The notes under the pieces are model-generated. The model searched no databases, was not told where the DNA came from, and saw only the letters and a list, made by a program, of their open reading frames with translations. A program made the translations under genes and the position numbers. Below are positions 18,890 to 28,807 of a stretch of 64,000 nt of DNA, piece after piece. The stretch lies in NCBI RefSeq assembly GCF_900215605.1, contig NZ_OBEL01000001.1:930001-994000 (forward strand), read 5' to 3'. Numbering within the stretch: position 1 is the first letter of the stretch; each line of letters begins with the position of its first letter. This DNA comes from Cohaesibacter gelatinilyticus (GTDB lineage Bacteria > Pseudomonadota > Alphaproteobacteria > Rhizobiales > Cohaesibacteraceae).

Positions 18890-18913
18890 CTTTTTGCGAG
18901 CCAGGCTGCTGCC

Positions 18914-19651
18914 ATGGAATGGACATCCGACGCTATAATTCTTGGAACACGCATCCATGGTGAGAGAGCGGTTATTTTGGAAGTAATGACCGCAGAACGT
19001 GGTCGTCATTTGGGGGTTGTGCGTTCGGGACGTTCGAAGCGCATGCAGCCCGTGCTTCAGCTTGGCAATAGTGTCCAGGTGACCTGGAAAGCACGCATGG
19101 AAAACCATTTGGGTCAGTTTACTGTGGAACCACTGCATTCACGTGCTGCCAAGCTCATGGAAAGCTCAATGGGAACCTATGGTATTCAGTTTCTCGCAGA
19201 TCTGATCCGGTTGTTACCAGAACGTGATCCACATCCTTATCTTCATCGGGCACTGTCGGTTATTGTCGATGAGTTTACAGAACCGGATATTGCCGCTGAG
19301 CTGATGATACGTTTCGAATTGGCTCTTCTCGCAGAGCTTGGTTTTGGACTGGAGTTGGAACATTGCGCTGCAACGGGCCAGGCAGATGATCTTGCCTATG
19401 TTTCACCCAAATCGGGTAGGGCAGTGTGCAGTGAGGCCGGAAAACCTTATCATGATCGCCTTTTGGTGCTACCGCAATTCTTGCTTGGGCAGGAAACTGG
19501 CAATCGTCTGGCTTTTGCCGAAATCGAAAAAGGGTTTGTGTTGACGGATTTCTTTTTGAAGCGACACATCTATCACCCCAGAGAGTTGAACGAGCCCGCT
19601 ATGCGCGAAAGCTTTATCAATTGCATACGCTCGCATCTGACACTGGATTGA
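18914..19651 (+). CDS. recO: DNA repair protein RecO
   Basis: A 245-residue recombination mediator that helps RecA load on gapped DNA with RecR. MEWTSDAIILGTRIHGERAVILE is the N-terminal OB-fold opening, and YVSPKSGRAVC is the conserved C-terminal segment. The ATG at 18914 has no strong ribosome-binding site and lies about 25 bases after an era terminator. Expression may depend on readthrough or a promoter inside era. parC follows after 84 bases. Confidence 0.93.
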   Translation: MEWTSDAIILGTRIHGERAVILEVMTAERGRHLGVVRSGRSKRMQPVLQLGNSVQVTWKARMENHLGQFTVEPLHSRAAKLMESSMGTYGIQFLADLIRLLPERDPHPYLHRALSVIVDEFTEPDIAAELMIRFELALLAELGFGLELEHCAATGQADDLAYVSPKSGRAVCSEAGKPYHDRLLVLPQFLLGQETGNRLAFAEIEKGFVLTDFFLKRHIYHPRELNEPAMRESFINCIRSHLTLD

Positions 19652-19735
19652 TGTCAAGTTAGTTTCCCCGGTTTTCCGCCGCTCTCAACCGCCAGAAGAT
19701 TGCACGAATCGTGCAGATTCGCTATCCATCGCTGT

Positions 19736-21979
19736 ATGGGAAATGATTTGATGAAATCTGGCGAGATTGAAAGCATCAATCTTCGCTCGGCGCTGGAAGA
19801 GCGCTACCTCGCTTACGCATTGTCGACGATCACGCAGCGTGCGCTGCCTGATGTCCGTGATGGCCTGAAGCCCGTGCACCGCCGCATCCTTTTTGCCATG
19901 CGGCAATTGAAGATGGATCCGAACGCTAGCTTCAAGAAATGTGCGCGTGTTGTCGGTGATGTTATCGGTAAATTCCACCCCCACGGAGATCAGGCGGTTT
20001 ATGACGCACTGGTTCGTCTGGCACAGGATTTTGCCGTCCGCTATCCACTAGTTGATGGTCAGGGAAATTTCGGTAACATTGACGGCGATAATGCTGCGGC
20101 CATGCGTTATACCGAGGCACGCATGACCGAGGTTGCCCAGCGCCTTCTGGAAGGCATCGACGAGGATGCAGTCGATTTTCGCGAGACCTATGATGGCGAG
20201 GACAAGGAACCTATTGTTCTACCTGCCAATTTCCCAAATCTATTGGCAAACGGTTCCAACGGCATCGCCGTGGGTATGGCAACTGCCATTCCGCCGCATA
20301 ATGTTTCGGAACTATGCGAAGCAGCTCTTCAACTGATCAAAGATCCGGAAACATCAGATGAGAAGCTGGTGGAACTGGTTCCCGGGCCGGATTTCCCAAC
20401 CGGTGGCATGATTGTTGAAAGCCGCGAGCAAATTCTGGATGCCTACAAAAGCGGGCGAGGCGGCTTTCGTCTGCGCGCCAAATGGCACAAGGAACCTCTC
20501 GCGCGAGGCGCATACAATATTGTTGTGACCGAGATTCCCTATCAGGTGCAAAAATCCCGCCTGATTGAGAGGATCGCCGAACTGATTCAAAACCGGAAGC
20601 TGCCATTGCTGGTAGATGTACGGGATGAGTCAGCGGAGGATATCCGGGTTGTGCTGGAGCCGAAGAATCGGTCGGTTGATCCGGATCTTTTGATGGAAGC
20701 GCTGTTCAAGCTGACAGACCTGGAATCGCGGGTCTCACTGAACATGAATGTTCTGAACTCTCAGAATGTTCCGAAAGTTCTCAGTCTACGAGAGGTCATG
20801 CGGCAATGGCTTGATCATCGCCGCGAAGTTCTGATCCGTCGTTCTCGCTACCGGTTGGCAAAGATCGAGCATCGTCTGGAAGTGCTCGATGGCTACCTGA
20901 TCGCCTATCTCAATCTTGATGAGGTTATTCGCATCATCCGTTTCGAGGATGAGCCAAAGACCGAATTGATGAAGGCTTTCAATCTTACGGAAGTTCAGGC
21001 TGATGCGATCCTGAACATGCGCCTGCGTAGCTTGCGAAAGCTCGAGGAAATGGAAATCCGCAATGAGCATGATCAGCTGAGCAAGGAACGCGATGCCCTG
21101 ATCGAAATGCTCGGTTCTGAGAGCTTGCAATGGAAGAATATTTCCGGTCAGATTCGTGAGATGTACAAGTCTTTCGGTCCGGATACGGAGCTTGGTCGTC
21201 GACGCACCATCTTCGGTGAAGCGGGCTCTGCCGATATTGAAGATATCAATATGGCCATGGTTGAGCGCGAGCCGGTAACCTTGGTGCTATCCGAAAAAGG
21301 CTGGATCCGAGCCATGCGCGGCCACATCGCGGATTTCAAGACGCTCAATTTCAAAGATGGTGACAAGCTTAAATTTGCCATCCATGCCGAGACGACTGAC
21401 AAATTGTTGATCATGTCAACACTTGGGCGTTTCTACACTTTAGGGGCGGACAAGCTGCCTGGTGGGCGCGGACATGGCGAGCCGATCCGTGTGATGGTGG
21501 ATATGGAACCTGGTGTTGATGTCGCTCATTTCTTCGTTCACAAGCCGGGTCGCAAGTTGTTGTTGGCTTCTACTGATGGTCGTGGGTTCGTTACATCCGA
21601 GGATGGCCTGATTGCGAATACACGCAAAGGCAAACAGGTGTTGAACGTAACGGCTCCGAACGAAGCCAAGCTTTGTATCGACGCGGAAGGTGATCAGGTC
21701 GCTGTTATTGGTGAGAACCGTAAGCTTCTGATCTTCCCGCTGGACGCAATGCCGGAAATGGGCCGTGGTCGCGGTGTGATGCTGCAACGCTATAAGGATG
21801 GCGGCATCTCGGATGTCAAAGTGTTCAAGGCGGAAGAGGGCATGAGCTGGAATGACAGTTCAGGCCGCACTTACACCCGTTCCATGGAAGATTTGCAGGA
21901 ATGGCTGGGTGATCGTGCGCAGGCAGGTCGCATGCCGCCGAATGGCTTCCCACGCAGTAACAAGTTTGAAAATAGCTAA
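19736..21979 (+). CDS. parC: DNA topoisomerase IV subunit A
   Basis: A 747-residue subunit that breaks and rejoins DNA to decatenate chromosomes. Catalytic Tyr is Y125 in AAMRYTEAR. The quinolone-resistance region reads [16 protein letters not shown], with Gln at the position of the Ser of E. coli GyrA/ParC. The C-terminal beta-pinwheel is present (from about residue 490). The start at 19736 (MGNDLMKSG) parallels MGK openings of relatives; the ATG at 19751 is an alternative with GGGA at 19738. It is ParC rather than GyrA by its shorter C-terminal domain, absence of a GyrA-box and the recO neighbour. Confidence 0.93.
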   Translation: MGNDLMKSGEIESINLRSALEERYLAYALSTITQRALPDVRDGLKPVHRRILFAMRQLKMDPNASFKKCARVVGDVIGKFHPHGDQAVYDALVRLAQDFAVRYPLVDGQGNFGNIDGDNAAAMRYTEARMTEVAQRLLEGIDEDAVDFRETYDGEDKEPIVLPANFPNLLANGSNGIAVGMATAIPPHNVSELCEAALQLIKDPETSDEKLVELVPGPDFPTGGMIVESREQILDAYKSGRGGFRLRAKWHKEPLARGAYNIVVTEIPYQVQKSRLIERIAELIQNRKLPLLVDVRDESAEDIRVVLEPKNRSVDPDLLMEALFKLTDLESRVSLNMNVLNSQNVPKVLSLREVMRQWLDHRREVLIRRSRYRLAKIEHRLEVLDGYLIAYLNLDEVIRIIRFEDEPKTELMKAFNLTEVQADAILNMRLRSLRKLEEMEIRNEHDQLSKERDALIEMLGSESLQWKNISGQIREMYKSFGPDTELGRRRTIFGEAGSADIEDINMAMVEREPVTLVLSEKGWIRAMRGHIADFKTLNFKDGDKLKFAIHAETTDKLLIMSTLGRFYTLGADKLPGGRGHGEPIRVMVDMEPGVDVAHFFVHKPGRKLLLASTDGRGFVTSEDGLIANTRKGKQVLNVTAPNEAKLCIDAEGDQVAVIGENRKLLIFPLDAMPEMGRGRGVMLQRYKDGGISDVKVFKAEEGMSWNDSSGRTYTRSMEDLQEWLGDRAQAGRMPPNGFPRSNKFENS

Positions 21980-22004
21980 GTTGCTCGCACTCTGAGAGAA
22001 GTTT

Positions 22005-22027
22005 AAAAGGGCTGAAAGGCCCTTTTT
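22005..22027 (+). terminator. intrinsic terminator of parC
   Basis: AAAAGGGC (22005-22012) pairs with GCCCTTTT (22019-22026), loop six bases, with a T-run. It lies between convergent genes. Confidence 0.8.
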
Positions 22028-22045
22028 CATATCCGTTAACATGGC

Positions 22046-23098
22046 CTATTTGAAAATCAGGACATCCGCAATCAATGGGTGATGATCGGCCACAGAAGCA
22101 GAACCGCGCTCAAGATTGAAGACAGGAACGCTGGGGCTGGAAAAGACGTGATCGAGGCTAAGAAAGGCTGGTAGCCACAGATACCGCTTTACTCGTAAAT
22201 TCTCCGTCGGATAGGTTGGTTTGAAATAGCTATGACGAATAAGGGGCAATTGATCCGAGAAGTTTCGCATGGTGAAAGACCAGCTGGATGAATTGAAATC
22301 CCCCGCCAATATTGTATCCGGATAACGCTTCATATCCTTCCGAATATAGCTATCCAATCTGGAGAAATGCAGATCTTGCTCCCCCAATGGTTTCGGCCAC
22401 TCAGCATGAAAAGTATGGAGACGTAGAGGTTTGTAGCCTTTGACCAGGGCAGTGGCAGATAGAACACGGCCATGCACATCATCACGGGTATTGTTGGAAG
22501 CAAGCTTCTTGTTCTGAATATTGGAGAGCGGATATTTCGACAAGATTGCCAGAGTGCAGTCCCTCCAATATTTACATCGTGCCTGATAAGGGTAGCGGTT
22601 TTTGAGCGCTTGTACATTCTTGTAGCGATTGGGCGCATATTCCTGCAAAAAAACGATATCTGGATCATAAATGAGGATGGACTTGGCAGTCTCTTCCTTA
22701 TCCCAGTTCTCGAGATAGATATTGAAGCTCATGATCCGCAAGGCACGGGTGGAAGCTGTATCTACTCTGGTGATATCCATTTTGGGAGCAGTAAAGGAAC
22801 CAGTCACATCTGGTGCCAGAACGCCAATGGAACTGATGAATGGAACCAGTAAAATCCACTGTGCGATGGCACGCAGGCGCGGAAAGTAGTACGGCCAAAG
22901 GAATGTGGCGATGGACGAAATCACCGTCAATACCAAAAACAAGAGCTGAAACTGATTCAGAATATCAAACGATGGCCAGATGAAAGCCAGAAGGCCCAAG
23001 GCTGATAGGCTGCTACCCACAATCAGCCCAAGTAGAATGGACCCATCAATAAATGCTCGAAACCAGGAGAAAACAGTACGCACAGTTAACGCCTTCAT
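22046..23098 (-). CDS. endonuclease/exonuclease/phosphatase family membrane protein
   Basis: A 350-residue protein with three N-terminal hydrophobic helices (to about residue 100), then an EEP-fold domain. The motifs RIMSFNIYLEN, VFLQEY, ILAGDFNSSSW and SLDHVFSS with a final DHHPLIADV are those of the metal-dependent hydrolase superfamily; the last His is catalytic in the family. The domain should face the periplasm. Substrate is unknown: members hydrolyse nucleic acid, lipid or phosphate esters. The ATG at 23098 (MKALTVR) is preferred over a TTG at 23116. The gene is convergent with parC. Confidence 0.8.
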   Translation of the reverse strand: MKALTVRTVFSWFRAFIDGSILLGLIVGSSLSALGLLAFIWPSFDILNQFQLLFLVLTVISSIATFLWPYYFPRLRAIAQWILLVPFISSIGVLAPDVTGSFTAPKMDITRVDTASTRALRIMSFNIYLENWDKEETAKSILIYDPDIVFLQEYAPNRYKNVQALKNRYPYQARCKYWRDCTLAILSKYPLSNIQNKKLASNNTRDDVHGRVLSATALVKGYKPLRLHTFHAEWPKPLGEQDLHFSRLDSYIRKDMKRYPDTILAGDFNSSSWSFTMRNFSDQLPLIRHSYFKPTYPTENLRVKRYLWLPAFLSLDHVFSSPSVPVFNLERGSASVADHHPLIADVLIFK

Positions 23099-23204
23099 TG
23101 CCAGATTGGGAATCAACTCAAGAAAGATCTTTCAGGCTTTAAGCCAGATTACGGCATTTGTCATCCTCGATAAGGTTTTGGGGCAGTCGAGATGAGGCAA
23201 GGCG

Positions 23205-23948
23205 CTATTTCATCTGCTCCCAGCCATAAGGGCCGAGAAACTCCATGGGTTGAAAGCGAACCTTATAGTCCATTTTGGAAGAGCCTTTGACCCAATAGCC
23301 AAGATAGACATGGCTCCAGCCTTCTTCAATTGCTCTGCGAATATGATCAAGAATGATGAAGGTGCCCAAGCTTCGTTCTGCCATATCGGGTCGAAAAAAG
23401 CTATAAACCATGGAGCAGGCCCCATCCAGTTGATCAGTCAGTGCGACGCCAATCAACTCGCCTCCTTTTCCTGTAATGCCGCTATCGGGATGACGCAGGC
23501 GATATTCAATCATCTGCGTGTTGACATGAGTATCCTCCACCATGGCTCCGTAATCGCCCATCCCCATAGCGGCCATACCACCATCATCATGGCGTGCTTC
23601 CAGATAATCCCGAAACAGAGCATATTGCTCGGTAGTAGCTACGGGCCCGCTTGTTTGAGTGATCAGATCCTTATTCCTACGAAGGATGCGTCTCTGATTT
23701 TTGGAGAATTTGTAGAGCGGTACGACGATGCGAACGGATAGGCAAGCTTGGCAATTCTCACAGGCAGGACGATAGGCGATGGTTTGACTGCGGCGAAAGC
23801 CACCACTGGACAGGCTGTTATTCAAATTATCCGCATCCTCGCCAACCATATAGGTGAAGATCTTGCGCTCTCGTTGGTCTGATAAATAGGGGCAGGGTTG
23901 CGGAGCAGTCAGGTAGAATTGCGGATTATTGAAACTGTGCCGTGTCAT
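23205..23948 (-). CDS. bpt: aspartate/glutamate leucyltransferase (N-degron pathway)
   Basis: A 247-residue aminoacyl-tRNA-protein transferase that attaches leucine to N-terminal Asp or Glu, marking proteins for ClpS-ClpAP. The opening [14 protein letters not shown], the [11 protein letters not shown] cluster and [12 protein letters not shown] match the Bpt/Ate family. The start at 23948 (MTRHSFNNP) has AGGA six bases upstream; a longer frame lacks support. Some annotations call these arginyltransferases, but proteobacterial Bpt enzymes transfer leucine. No other N-degron gene is nearby. Confidence 0.92.
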   Translation of the reverse strand: MTRHSFNNPQFYLTAPQPCPYLSDQRERKIFTYMVGEDADNLNNSLSSGGFRRSQTIAYRPACENCQACLSVRIVVPLYKFSKNQRRILRRNKDLITQTSGPVATTEQYALFRDYLEARHDDGGMAAMGMGDYGAMVEDTHVNTQMIEYRLRHPDSGITGKGGELIGVALTDQLDGACSMVYSFFRPDMAERSLGTFIILDHIRRAIEEGWSHVYLGYWVKGSSKMDYKVRFQPMEFLGPYGWEQMK

Positions 23949-24072
23949 CGAGGTCCTATGGTTCAGGCGTGCCGGAATCAACACTGTTGGTTATCGTGAT
24001 CTATACTTTCACATCACTATACCATATCTGCAAACGGCTCTGGTTCTGCTAATGCAAATGTGAGGAACAGTC

Positions 24073-25917
24073 TTAATATGCAATCCCGTAATACCATGGA
24101 GCTACAAGCGAGAAGGTGATCCAAATCAGCAGCATGAGTGGAATGCCCGCGATTAGAAAGTCCTGAAAGCGATAATGACCCGGCCCCATGACCAATAGGT
24201 TGGTCTGATAGCCTATTGGCGTGGCAAAGGAGCAATTGGCTGCCAGAATGACACAAACCACAAAAGGTTCGACCGGTAATCCTGTTTGTGTTGCAATGGA
24301 AATGGCGATAGGCGCAAACAAAACCGCTGTTGCGTTGTTGGACAGGATATTGGTGAGAATTGCCACAAGCAGAAAGAGGCCAGAGAGCAGAACCGGGGCA
24401 GGCTGTCCCTGCATGGCGTCGACCACAAAGCTTGCAACAAAGTGTGCCCCTCCGGTTTTTTGCAAGGCAACGGCACTGGCCAGCGATGCTCCCACCAGCA
24501 TGAAAATACGACTATCGAGCGCGCGAATAGCCTGTCGAAGATTGAGGCAATTCCCCAAGATCATCGCAAATGCTCCGCCAAGAGCTGCCGTTGCTATGGG
24601 AAGAAAGCCTGTTGCAGCGGCAATGGCTGTTGCCAAAAAAATGATCAATGCACGAGGGGCATAGCGGCGCTGAGGGACATCGGTAGTTGACAATTCAATC
24701 AACAGAATATCCTTGCTGAGGCGCAATGCTTCGACAAATTCGCGCCGCCCACCGACCAGTAACACATCGCCAGCTTCCAGACGAATGTCATTCATGGCCA
24801 TTCGCGGCATGCGAGAGCGTCGCTGGATGCCAAGGGCCATGCAATTGGTCTTGGCCCGCATGCCAGCCTGCTCGATTGTTTGGCCGATCATCCGCGAGGC
24901 TGGCGGTACAATCACTTCAGCGAGTGTGAAGTCCGATTGCTGCATGGCTGCATTCTGACTCGCCTCGTCTTCCTCGACCTCTGTCTCTTGTGTCACATTG
25001 TGACCGCCTTTGAGCGCAACCAGCAAGGCCTGCCGCGTCGCGGCGACAACAACCGTATCACCAGGCTGCAAGGTGACATTATCAAAAGGAGGAAGAAGAG
25101 GGCTCTCACCGCGCTGGACCAGCCTGACTGTCATGTCCTTCAAGCTTGGAAACATGCCAGCAACAGCCTGTTGCCCGACCAGTCGATCACCATAAGTGAG
25201 CGGAATCTGGGCGATGAATTGTTTTCCGGTGGTTTGCGACATCTCTTCGGTCATGCTCTCGCGCTTGCGGAGCAATCGAGGCATGATCAGCAGCGCATAA
25301 ACTGCCCCAACACTGGCCATGATCATGCCAATACCAGTGAAATCGAAGAATTGTAGATCAAGCACACCTACTTTACGTGCAGCTTCTGCAACCAGTAGGT
25401 TGGTTGAAGAGCCGATGATTGTCGTCATACCGCCAAGGATCGAGATGAAGGAAAGCGGCATCAGAACCTTGGAAGGTGATAGTCTCAAATTGCTGGCTAC
25501 AACGGTCATGATAGGCAGAAACATCACCACCACAGGGGTGTTGTTGATGAAAGCACTGATCACAGCAGCAGCGATATAGACACCGATAAACGCGAGATAG
25601 CGGGATTTTTTTGCTATTCTCGTGATCAATTGTGCTGGAGCATCCAGCGCATCTGTCTGGAACAACCCTTGACCAATCACCAAAAGTGCCAGAACGGTCA
25701 GGAGGGCAGGATTGGCAAAGCCAGCCAATAGGTCATCAAGGGTGACCATGCTGTCGGTAGCACGTGGTGCGGAAGGCAGACCGACAAAAATGACCATCAG
25801 GATGAGAAGAGAACCAAGCGCGGTAAGCTCGATCGCGAAACGCTCGATACTGTAGGCAATGATGGTCAGCCCGATAACGGCAAAGGTAAGCCACATTTGC
25901 AAATCGGCTGTCAGCAT
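24073..25917 (-). CDS. SLC13-family permease with TrkA-C domains
   Basis: A 614-residue inner-membrane permease of the anion:sodium symporter (DASS/SLC13) superfamily. Two membrane halves flank a cytoplasmic region (about residues 200-400) with two RCK_C/TrkA-C repeats (LVQRGESPLLPP and VIVPPASRMIGQTI). The motifs NNTPVVVMFLPI and SNNATAVLFAPIAIS, in equivalent positions of the two halves, are the SNT-type substrate/sodium sites. The TrkA-C domains suggest nucleotide or ligand gating. The substrate could be sulfate, a dicarboxylate or another anion. The ATG at 25917 with GGTGGG upstream is preferred to the GTG at 25929. Confidence 0.85.
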   Translation of the reverse strand: MLTADLQMWLTFAVIGLTIIAYSIERFAIELTALGSLLILMVIFVGLPSAPRATDSMVTLDDLLAGFANPALLTVLALLVIGQGLFQTDALDAPAQLITRIAKKSRYLAFIGVYIAAAVISAFINNTPVVVMFLPIMTVVASNLRLSPSKVLMPLSFISILGGMTTIIGSSTNLLVAEAARKVGVLDLQFFDFTGIGMIMASVGAVYALLIMPRLLRKRESMTEEMSQTTGKQFIAQIPLTYGDRLVGQQAVAGMFPSLKDMTVRLVQRGESPLLPPFDNVTLQPGDTVVVAATRQALLVALKGGHNVTQETEVEEDEASQNAAMQQSDFTLAEVIVPPASRMIGQTIEQAGMRAKTNCMALGIQRRSRMPRMAMNDIRLEAGDVLLVGGRREFVEALRLSKDILLIELSTTDVPQRRYAPRALIIFLATAIAAATGFLPIATAALGGAFAMILGNCLNLRQAIRALDSRIFMLVGASLASAVALQKTGGAHFVASFVVDAMQGQPAPVLLSGLFLLVAILTNILSNNATAVLFAPIAISIATQTGLPVEPFVVCVILAANCSFATPIGYQTNLLVMGPGHYRFQDFLIAGIPLMLLIWITFSLVAPWYYGIAY

Positions 25918-26046
25918 ATATTCGCCCACCCTGTCTTGTCTCTAGGTCCAAGCCTGCGAAGCAGACATTCATAAGCATTACAGATCAGGATGCAGGATTT
26001 CAAAAGTGAATCCTAGTCTTACCTCTTTTTCCTGTGGTCAAATAAC

Positions 26047-26073
26047 AAAGGCCGAGGAAATTCCTCGGCCTTT
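26047..26073 (-). terminator. intrinsic terminator of the RDD gene
   Basis: AAAGGCCGAGGAA (26047-26059) and TTCCTCGGCCTTT (26061-26073) form a 13-bp near-perfect stem. On the minus strand it is followed by TTGTTATTT. It lies between the RDD stop and the SLC13 start. Confidence 0.75.
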
Positions 26074-26108
26074 GAAAGTGAAAAATGGTTCGGAGCGGAA
26101 ATCTTGAA

Positions 26109-26612
26109 TCAGTCCTGATCGTGATATAATGCGTCCCGATCAACAACAATGCTTCCCAGGATCATGTCATGGAGCAGCTGACCCCGTTTGGAGAACAGGG
26201 CCACCAACAGCATCAGAGGCGTGAATGCGACATGGATGAACCAGAAAAGCAGGCTATGCATGAGCGCTAACAACATATAGGGCTTCGCACCATACCAGAG
26301 ACGCATTTCAAGACCCATGATCCGCATGCCAAGAGTGGAGGCTTTTGAACCACCCAGCGTAAGAGCGGTGTAGGTGATAGCAACCAGTGGCGCCAGAATG
26401 CCGTAGAGCAACCAACCAAGACCAAATGTCAGGACGCCAAGGATAGCGACCACGACGCTAGCACCTGCTACAAGGGCAGCAATGAAGACTACATCGAACA
26501 GAAAAGCGATGGCACGCCGTGACAATACACCGTCAAACAGAGCCGGGAGTGTTTCCGGGTCATAGGCATGGCGACGGTCGTTCATTACCGGTGCCGTGGA
26601 GGTGTTTGTCAT
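26109..26612 (-). CDS. RDD family membrane protein
   Basis: A 167-residue protein with an RDD domain of about three to four helices. The first helix begins SRRAIAFLFDVVFIA, the Arg-Asp pattern of the family, and STLGMRIMGLEMR matches the conserved loop. The N-terminal 45 residues are polar. RDD proteins are mostly of unknown role, some proposed in ion exchange. The ATG at 26612 has AAGGAAG upstream. It lies alone with its own terminator. Confidence 0.85.
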   Translation of the reverse strand: MTNTSTAPVMNDRRHAYDPETLPALFDGVLSRRAIAFLFDVVFIAALVAGASVVVAILGVLTFGLGWLLYGILAPLVAITYTALTLGGSKASTLGMRIMGLEMRLWYGAKPYMLLALMHSLLFWFIHVAFTPLMLLVALFSKRGQLLHDMILGSIVVDRDALYHDQD

Positions 26613-26843
26613 CGAAATGCTTCCTTTCCTTGAAATGCGCATATACAGCCGATCCGCTATGGAGTTCCGGATTATTGCGCTTGCGTTTAACTTACACAAG
26701 ATGTGGGATGCTAGAGACAGCTTTCAAGAGCATTGAAGACGATAACAGGCAAATTAACCGGAGCGTGCTTTATATGCCCCGGCTAATATATGTTCAGTGG
26801 CTAGAACAGATTGCGTAATGGAAACAAAGGTTTTTCTGAAATC

Positions 26844-28580
26844 TTAGGCTGCTTCCCGCTTTGCAACGGCGACAGCAAAGTCATCCAGTTTTTCAATAAC
26901 CTGCTGGCTGGCATGTTCCAGCTTTGCCAGACCTGCAAAGGCGGAATCAAGATCACCTGCCGCCTTGGCCTTCAATGTATCGATGGCAACCGAATGAACG
27001 ATACGATGGGGCTCTTTCAGAGCCATGAAGGCCGGATGACGGCGCAGGGAAGGATCCTGAATATTGTCGTACCATTTGCCCAAACGGCAATTGTGATGAT
27101 CTGGTACTTGATCGGAGCGCCATTCGCCACGCCCGGTCACGGTATCGACTACACGTTTGGTGAAGAGAACATGATCGATCTTGGCCATTTCACAAAGGGA
27201 GGCGGCAGATTGGTTGTCGAACCAGCTGCTTGCGTTGGAGCTGAACTTGTCATTGCTTGACTGCATGGTCGCGGCCATACCGGAAAGTGTCTGCTCATTC
27301 TGGGAAGACAGGTCCGCCACACCGGTGATGCTATGGGCAATTTCCTGACTTGCAACGGTTTGCTGTTGCAGGATGCTGGCGACATCTTGCATGCGATCAG
27401 AAACGTTGGCCACCTGATTACCAATATTGTGAATGACCTGATTGGCGCCTGAAATGGCATCCATTCCTGTTTCAACCGCGTTTCGAGAGCCGGATACCGC
27501 CCCTTCAATGGTGCGAACACCTTCGCTGAGCGCATTGATACGCTCAGAAATGTCCTCAGTCGCTTTCGCTGCTTGCGTAGCGAGGTTTTTAACCTCCGAG
27601 GCCACAACGGCAAAGCCTTTTCCGGCTTCCCCTGCGCGCGCAGCTTCAATGGTCGCATTTAATGCAAGCAAATTGGTCTGATTGGAAATATTATCGATAA
27701 CAGAAAGGAATTCGCCAATTTGCTCTGAGACAGAGACCAGGTCGTGCAAGCTGTTTTCCGTCATGCTGGAGGCGCTGGCAATGTTCTGAATTGCATCCGA
27801 GACCGATTCCATGATGGATAGGCCTTCAGAAACCGTCTGATGTGTCTCTGATGCGCCCTGTGCGGTCTGCTCGGATGTCTCGGACAATTGTTCGACGGAG
27901 GAAACCAGCTCGGTCACGGCAGCAGATATGGATTGGCCATTTTCTGCCGCCATTTGAGTGTTTCGAGACAAAATGGCCATGTCCATTGAGATTTCATTGA
28001 TCTCAATAACAGAGTTGGCGAGATTTTGAAGATTTTTCAGATTGTTGACGACACCATTTTCCTGACTGGACATATGTTCCAATGTACCATGATAGGCGTT
28101 GGATGAGAGGACCATGTCCAAAAAGAAGCGAGAAATTGTAGCTTGCAAGCTCTCGGTGAGTTTTTTGGCAGAAAAACGATTGTTCTTAACAATCTCCGGA
28201 ATCATATCGCACATCAGGCGTCCATAGGAGGCCAGATACCAATCCAGAGTTAAATCGGTACGAACGTGAGCGACGCCCACTTTGTAGGAATGATCTTGAA
28301 AGCTACCATTCACCTGACTGGTCAGAATCTGCTCCCAATGGGAGAGTTGAGCATTGACAAGAGAGGGGACTTTAGCAGCATTGGACCCCAGTTTGGAGGA
28401 AAGGCCAGGATTTTTGGAGAGATCATTATAGAAACTCTGCATGATTGATGGCATCTGGCGGGAAATGGCATCCCAAGACTTTTCGGCCCGATCATCCAAT
28501 GATCTGTTATTCGTAATAAAACTATATAGCTGGCCAACCATTTCTGATTGGATCTTGCCCGCTTCCAAATTGGTCTTCAT
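26844..28580 (-). CDS. soluble chemoreceptor with protoglobin, MCP and CZB domains
   Basis: A 578-residue methyl-accepting chemotaxis protein without membrane segments. Residues 1-190 look like a protoglobin sensor domain, with a likely proximal haem ligand at H105 (VGVAHVR). The MCP signalling tip is at about 288-335 ([20 protein letters not shown]). The C-terminus (about 465-535) is a CZB zinc-binding domain with H470, C498, H525 and H529 in the expected order. It should sense oxygen or redox through haem and be tuned by zinc from the cytoplasm, like the soluble IcpA-type receptors of rhizobia. No che genes are nearby, so it acts with a distant chemosensory array. Confidence 0.9.
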   Translation of the reverse strand: MKTNLEAGKIQSEMVGQLYSFITNNRSLDDRAEKSWDAISRQMPSIMQSFYNDLSKNPGLSSKLGSNAAKVPSLVNAQLSHWEQILTSQVNGSFQDHSYKVGVAHVRTDLTLDWYLASYGRLMCDMIPEIVKNNRFSAKKLTESLQATISRFFLDMVLSSNAYHGTLEHMSSQENGVVNNLKNLQNLANSVIEINEISMDMAILSRNTQMAAENGQSISAAVTELVSSVEQLSETSEQTAQGASETHQTVSEGLSIMESVSDAIQNIASASSMTENSLHDLVSVSEQIGEFLSVIDNISNQTNLLALNATIEAARAGEAGKGFAVVASEVKNLATQAAKATEDISERINALSEGVRTIEGAVSGSRNAVETGMDAISGANQVIHNIGNQVANVSDRMQDVASILQQQTVASQEIAHSITGVADLSSQNEQTLSGMAATMQSSNDKFSSNASSWFDNQSAASLCEMAKIDHVLFTKRVVDTVTGRGEWRSDQVPDHHNCRLGKWYDNIQDPSLRRHPAFMALKEPHRIVHSVAIDTLKAKAAGDLDSAFAGLAKLEHASQQVIEKLDDFAVAVAKREAA

Positions 28581-28807
28581 GAGCCCACAACCCCACTATG
28601 TCGTAGCTGATAACTTTGATTTTAGTCATCCCTGACTTAAGGCTCGTTGAGTTAACAATTAATAAGTTTCGAAGTTTAGAAGATAAATGAGTGATCTAAA
28701 ATCAGCATTTGTGGAAAATTGTCAAAACTGATAATTGACCTATAACTAGTGGAGTACGTTCAATATGTTAGAATTGATCGGTCCGGTAGTTTTCTGAAGG
28801 GCGCACC

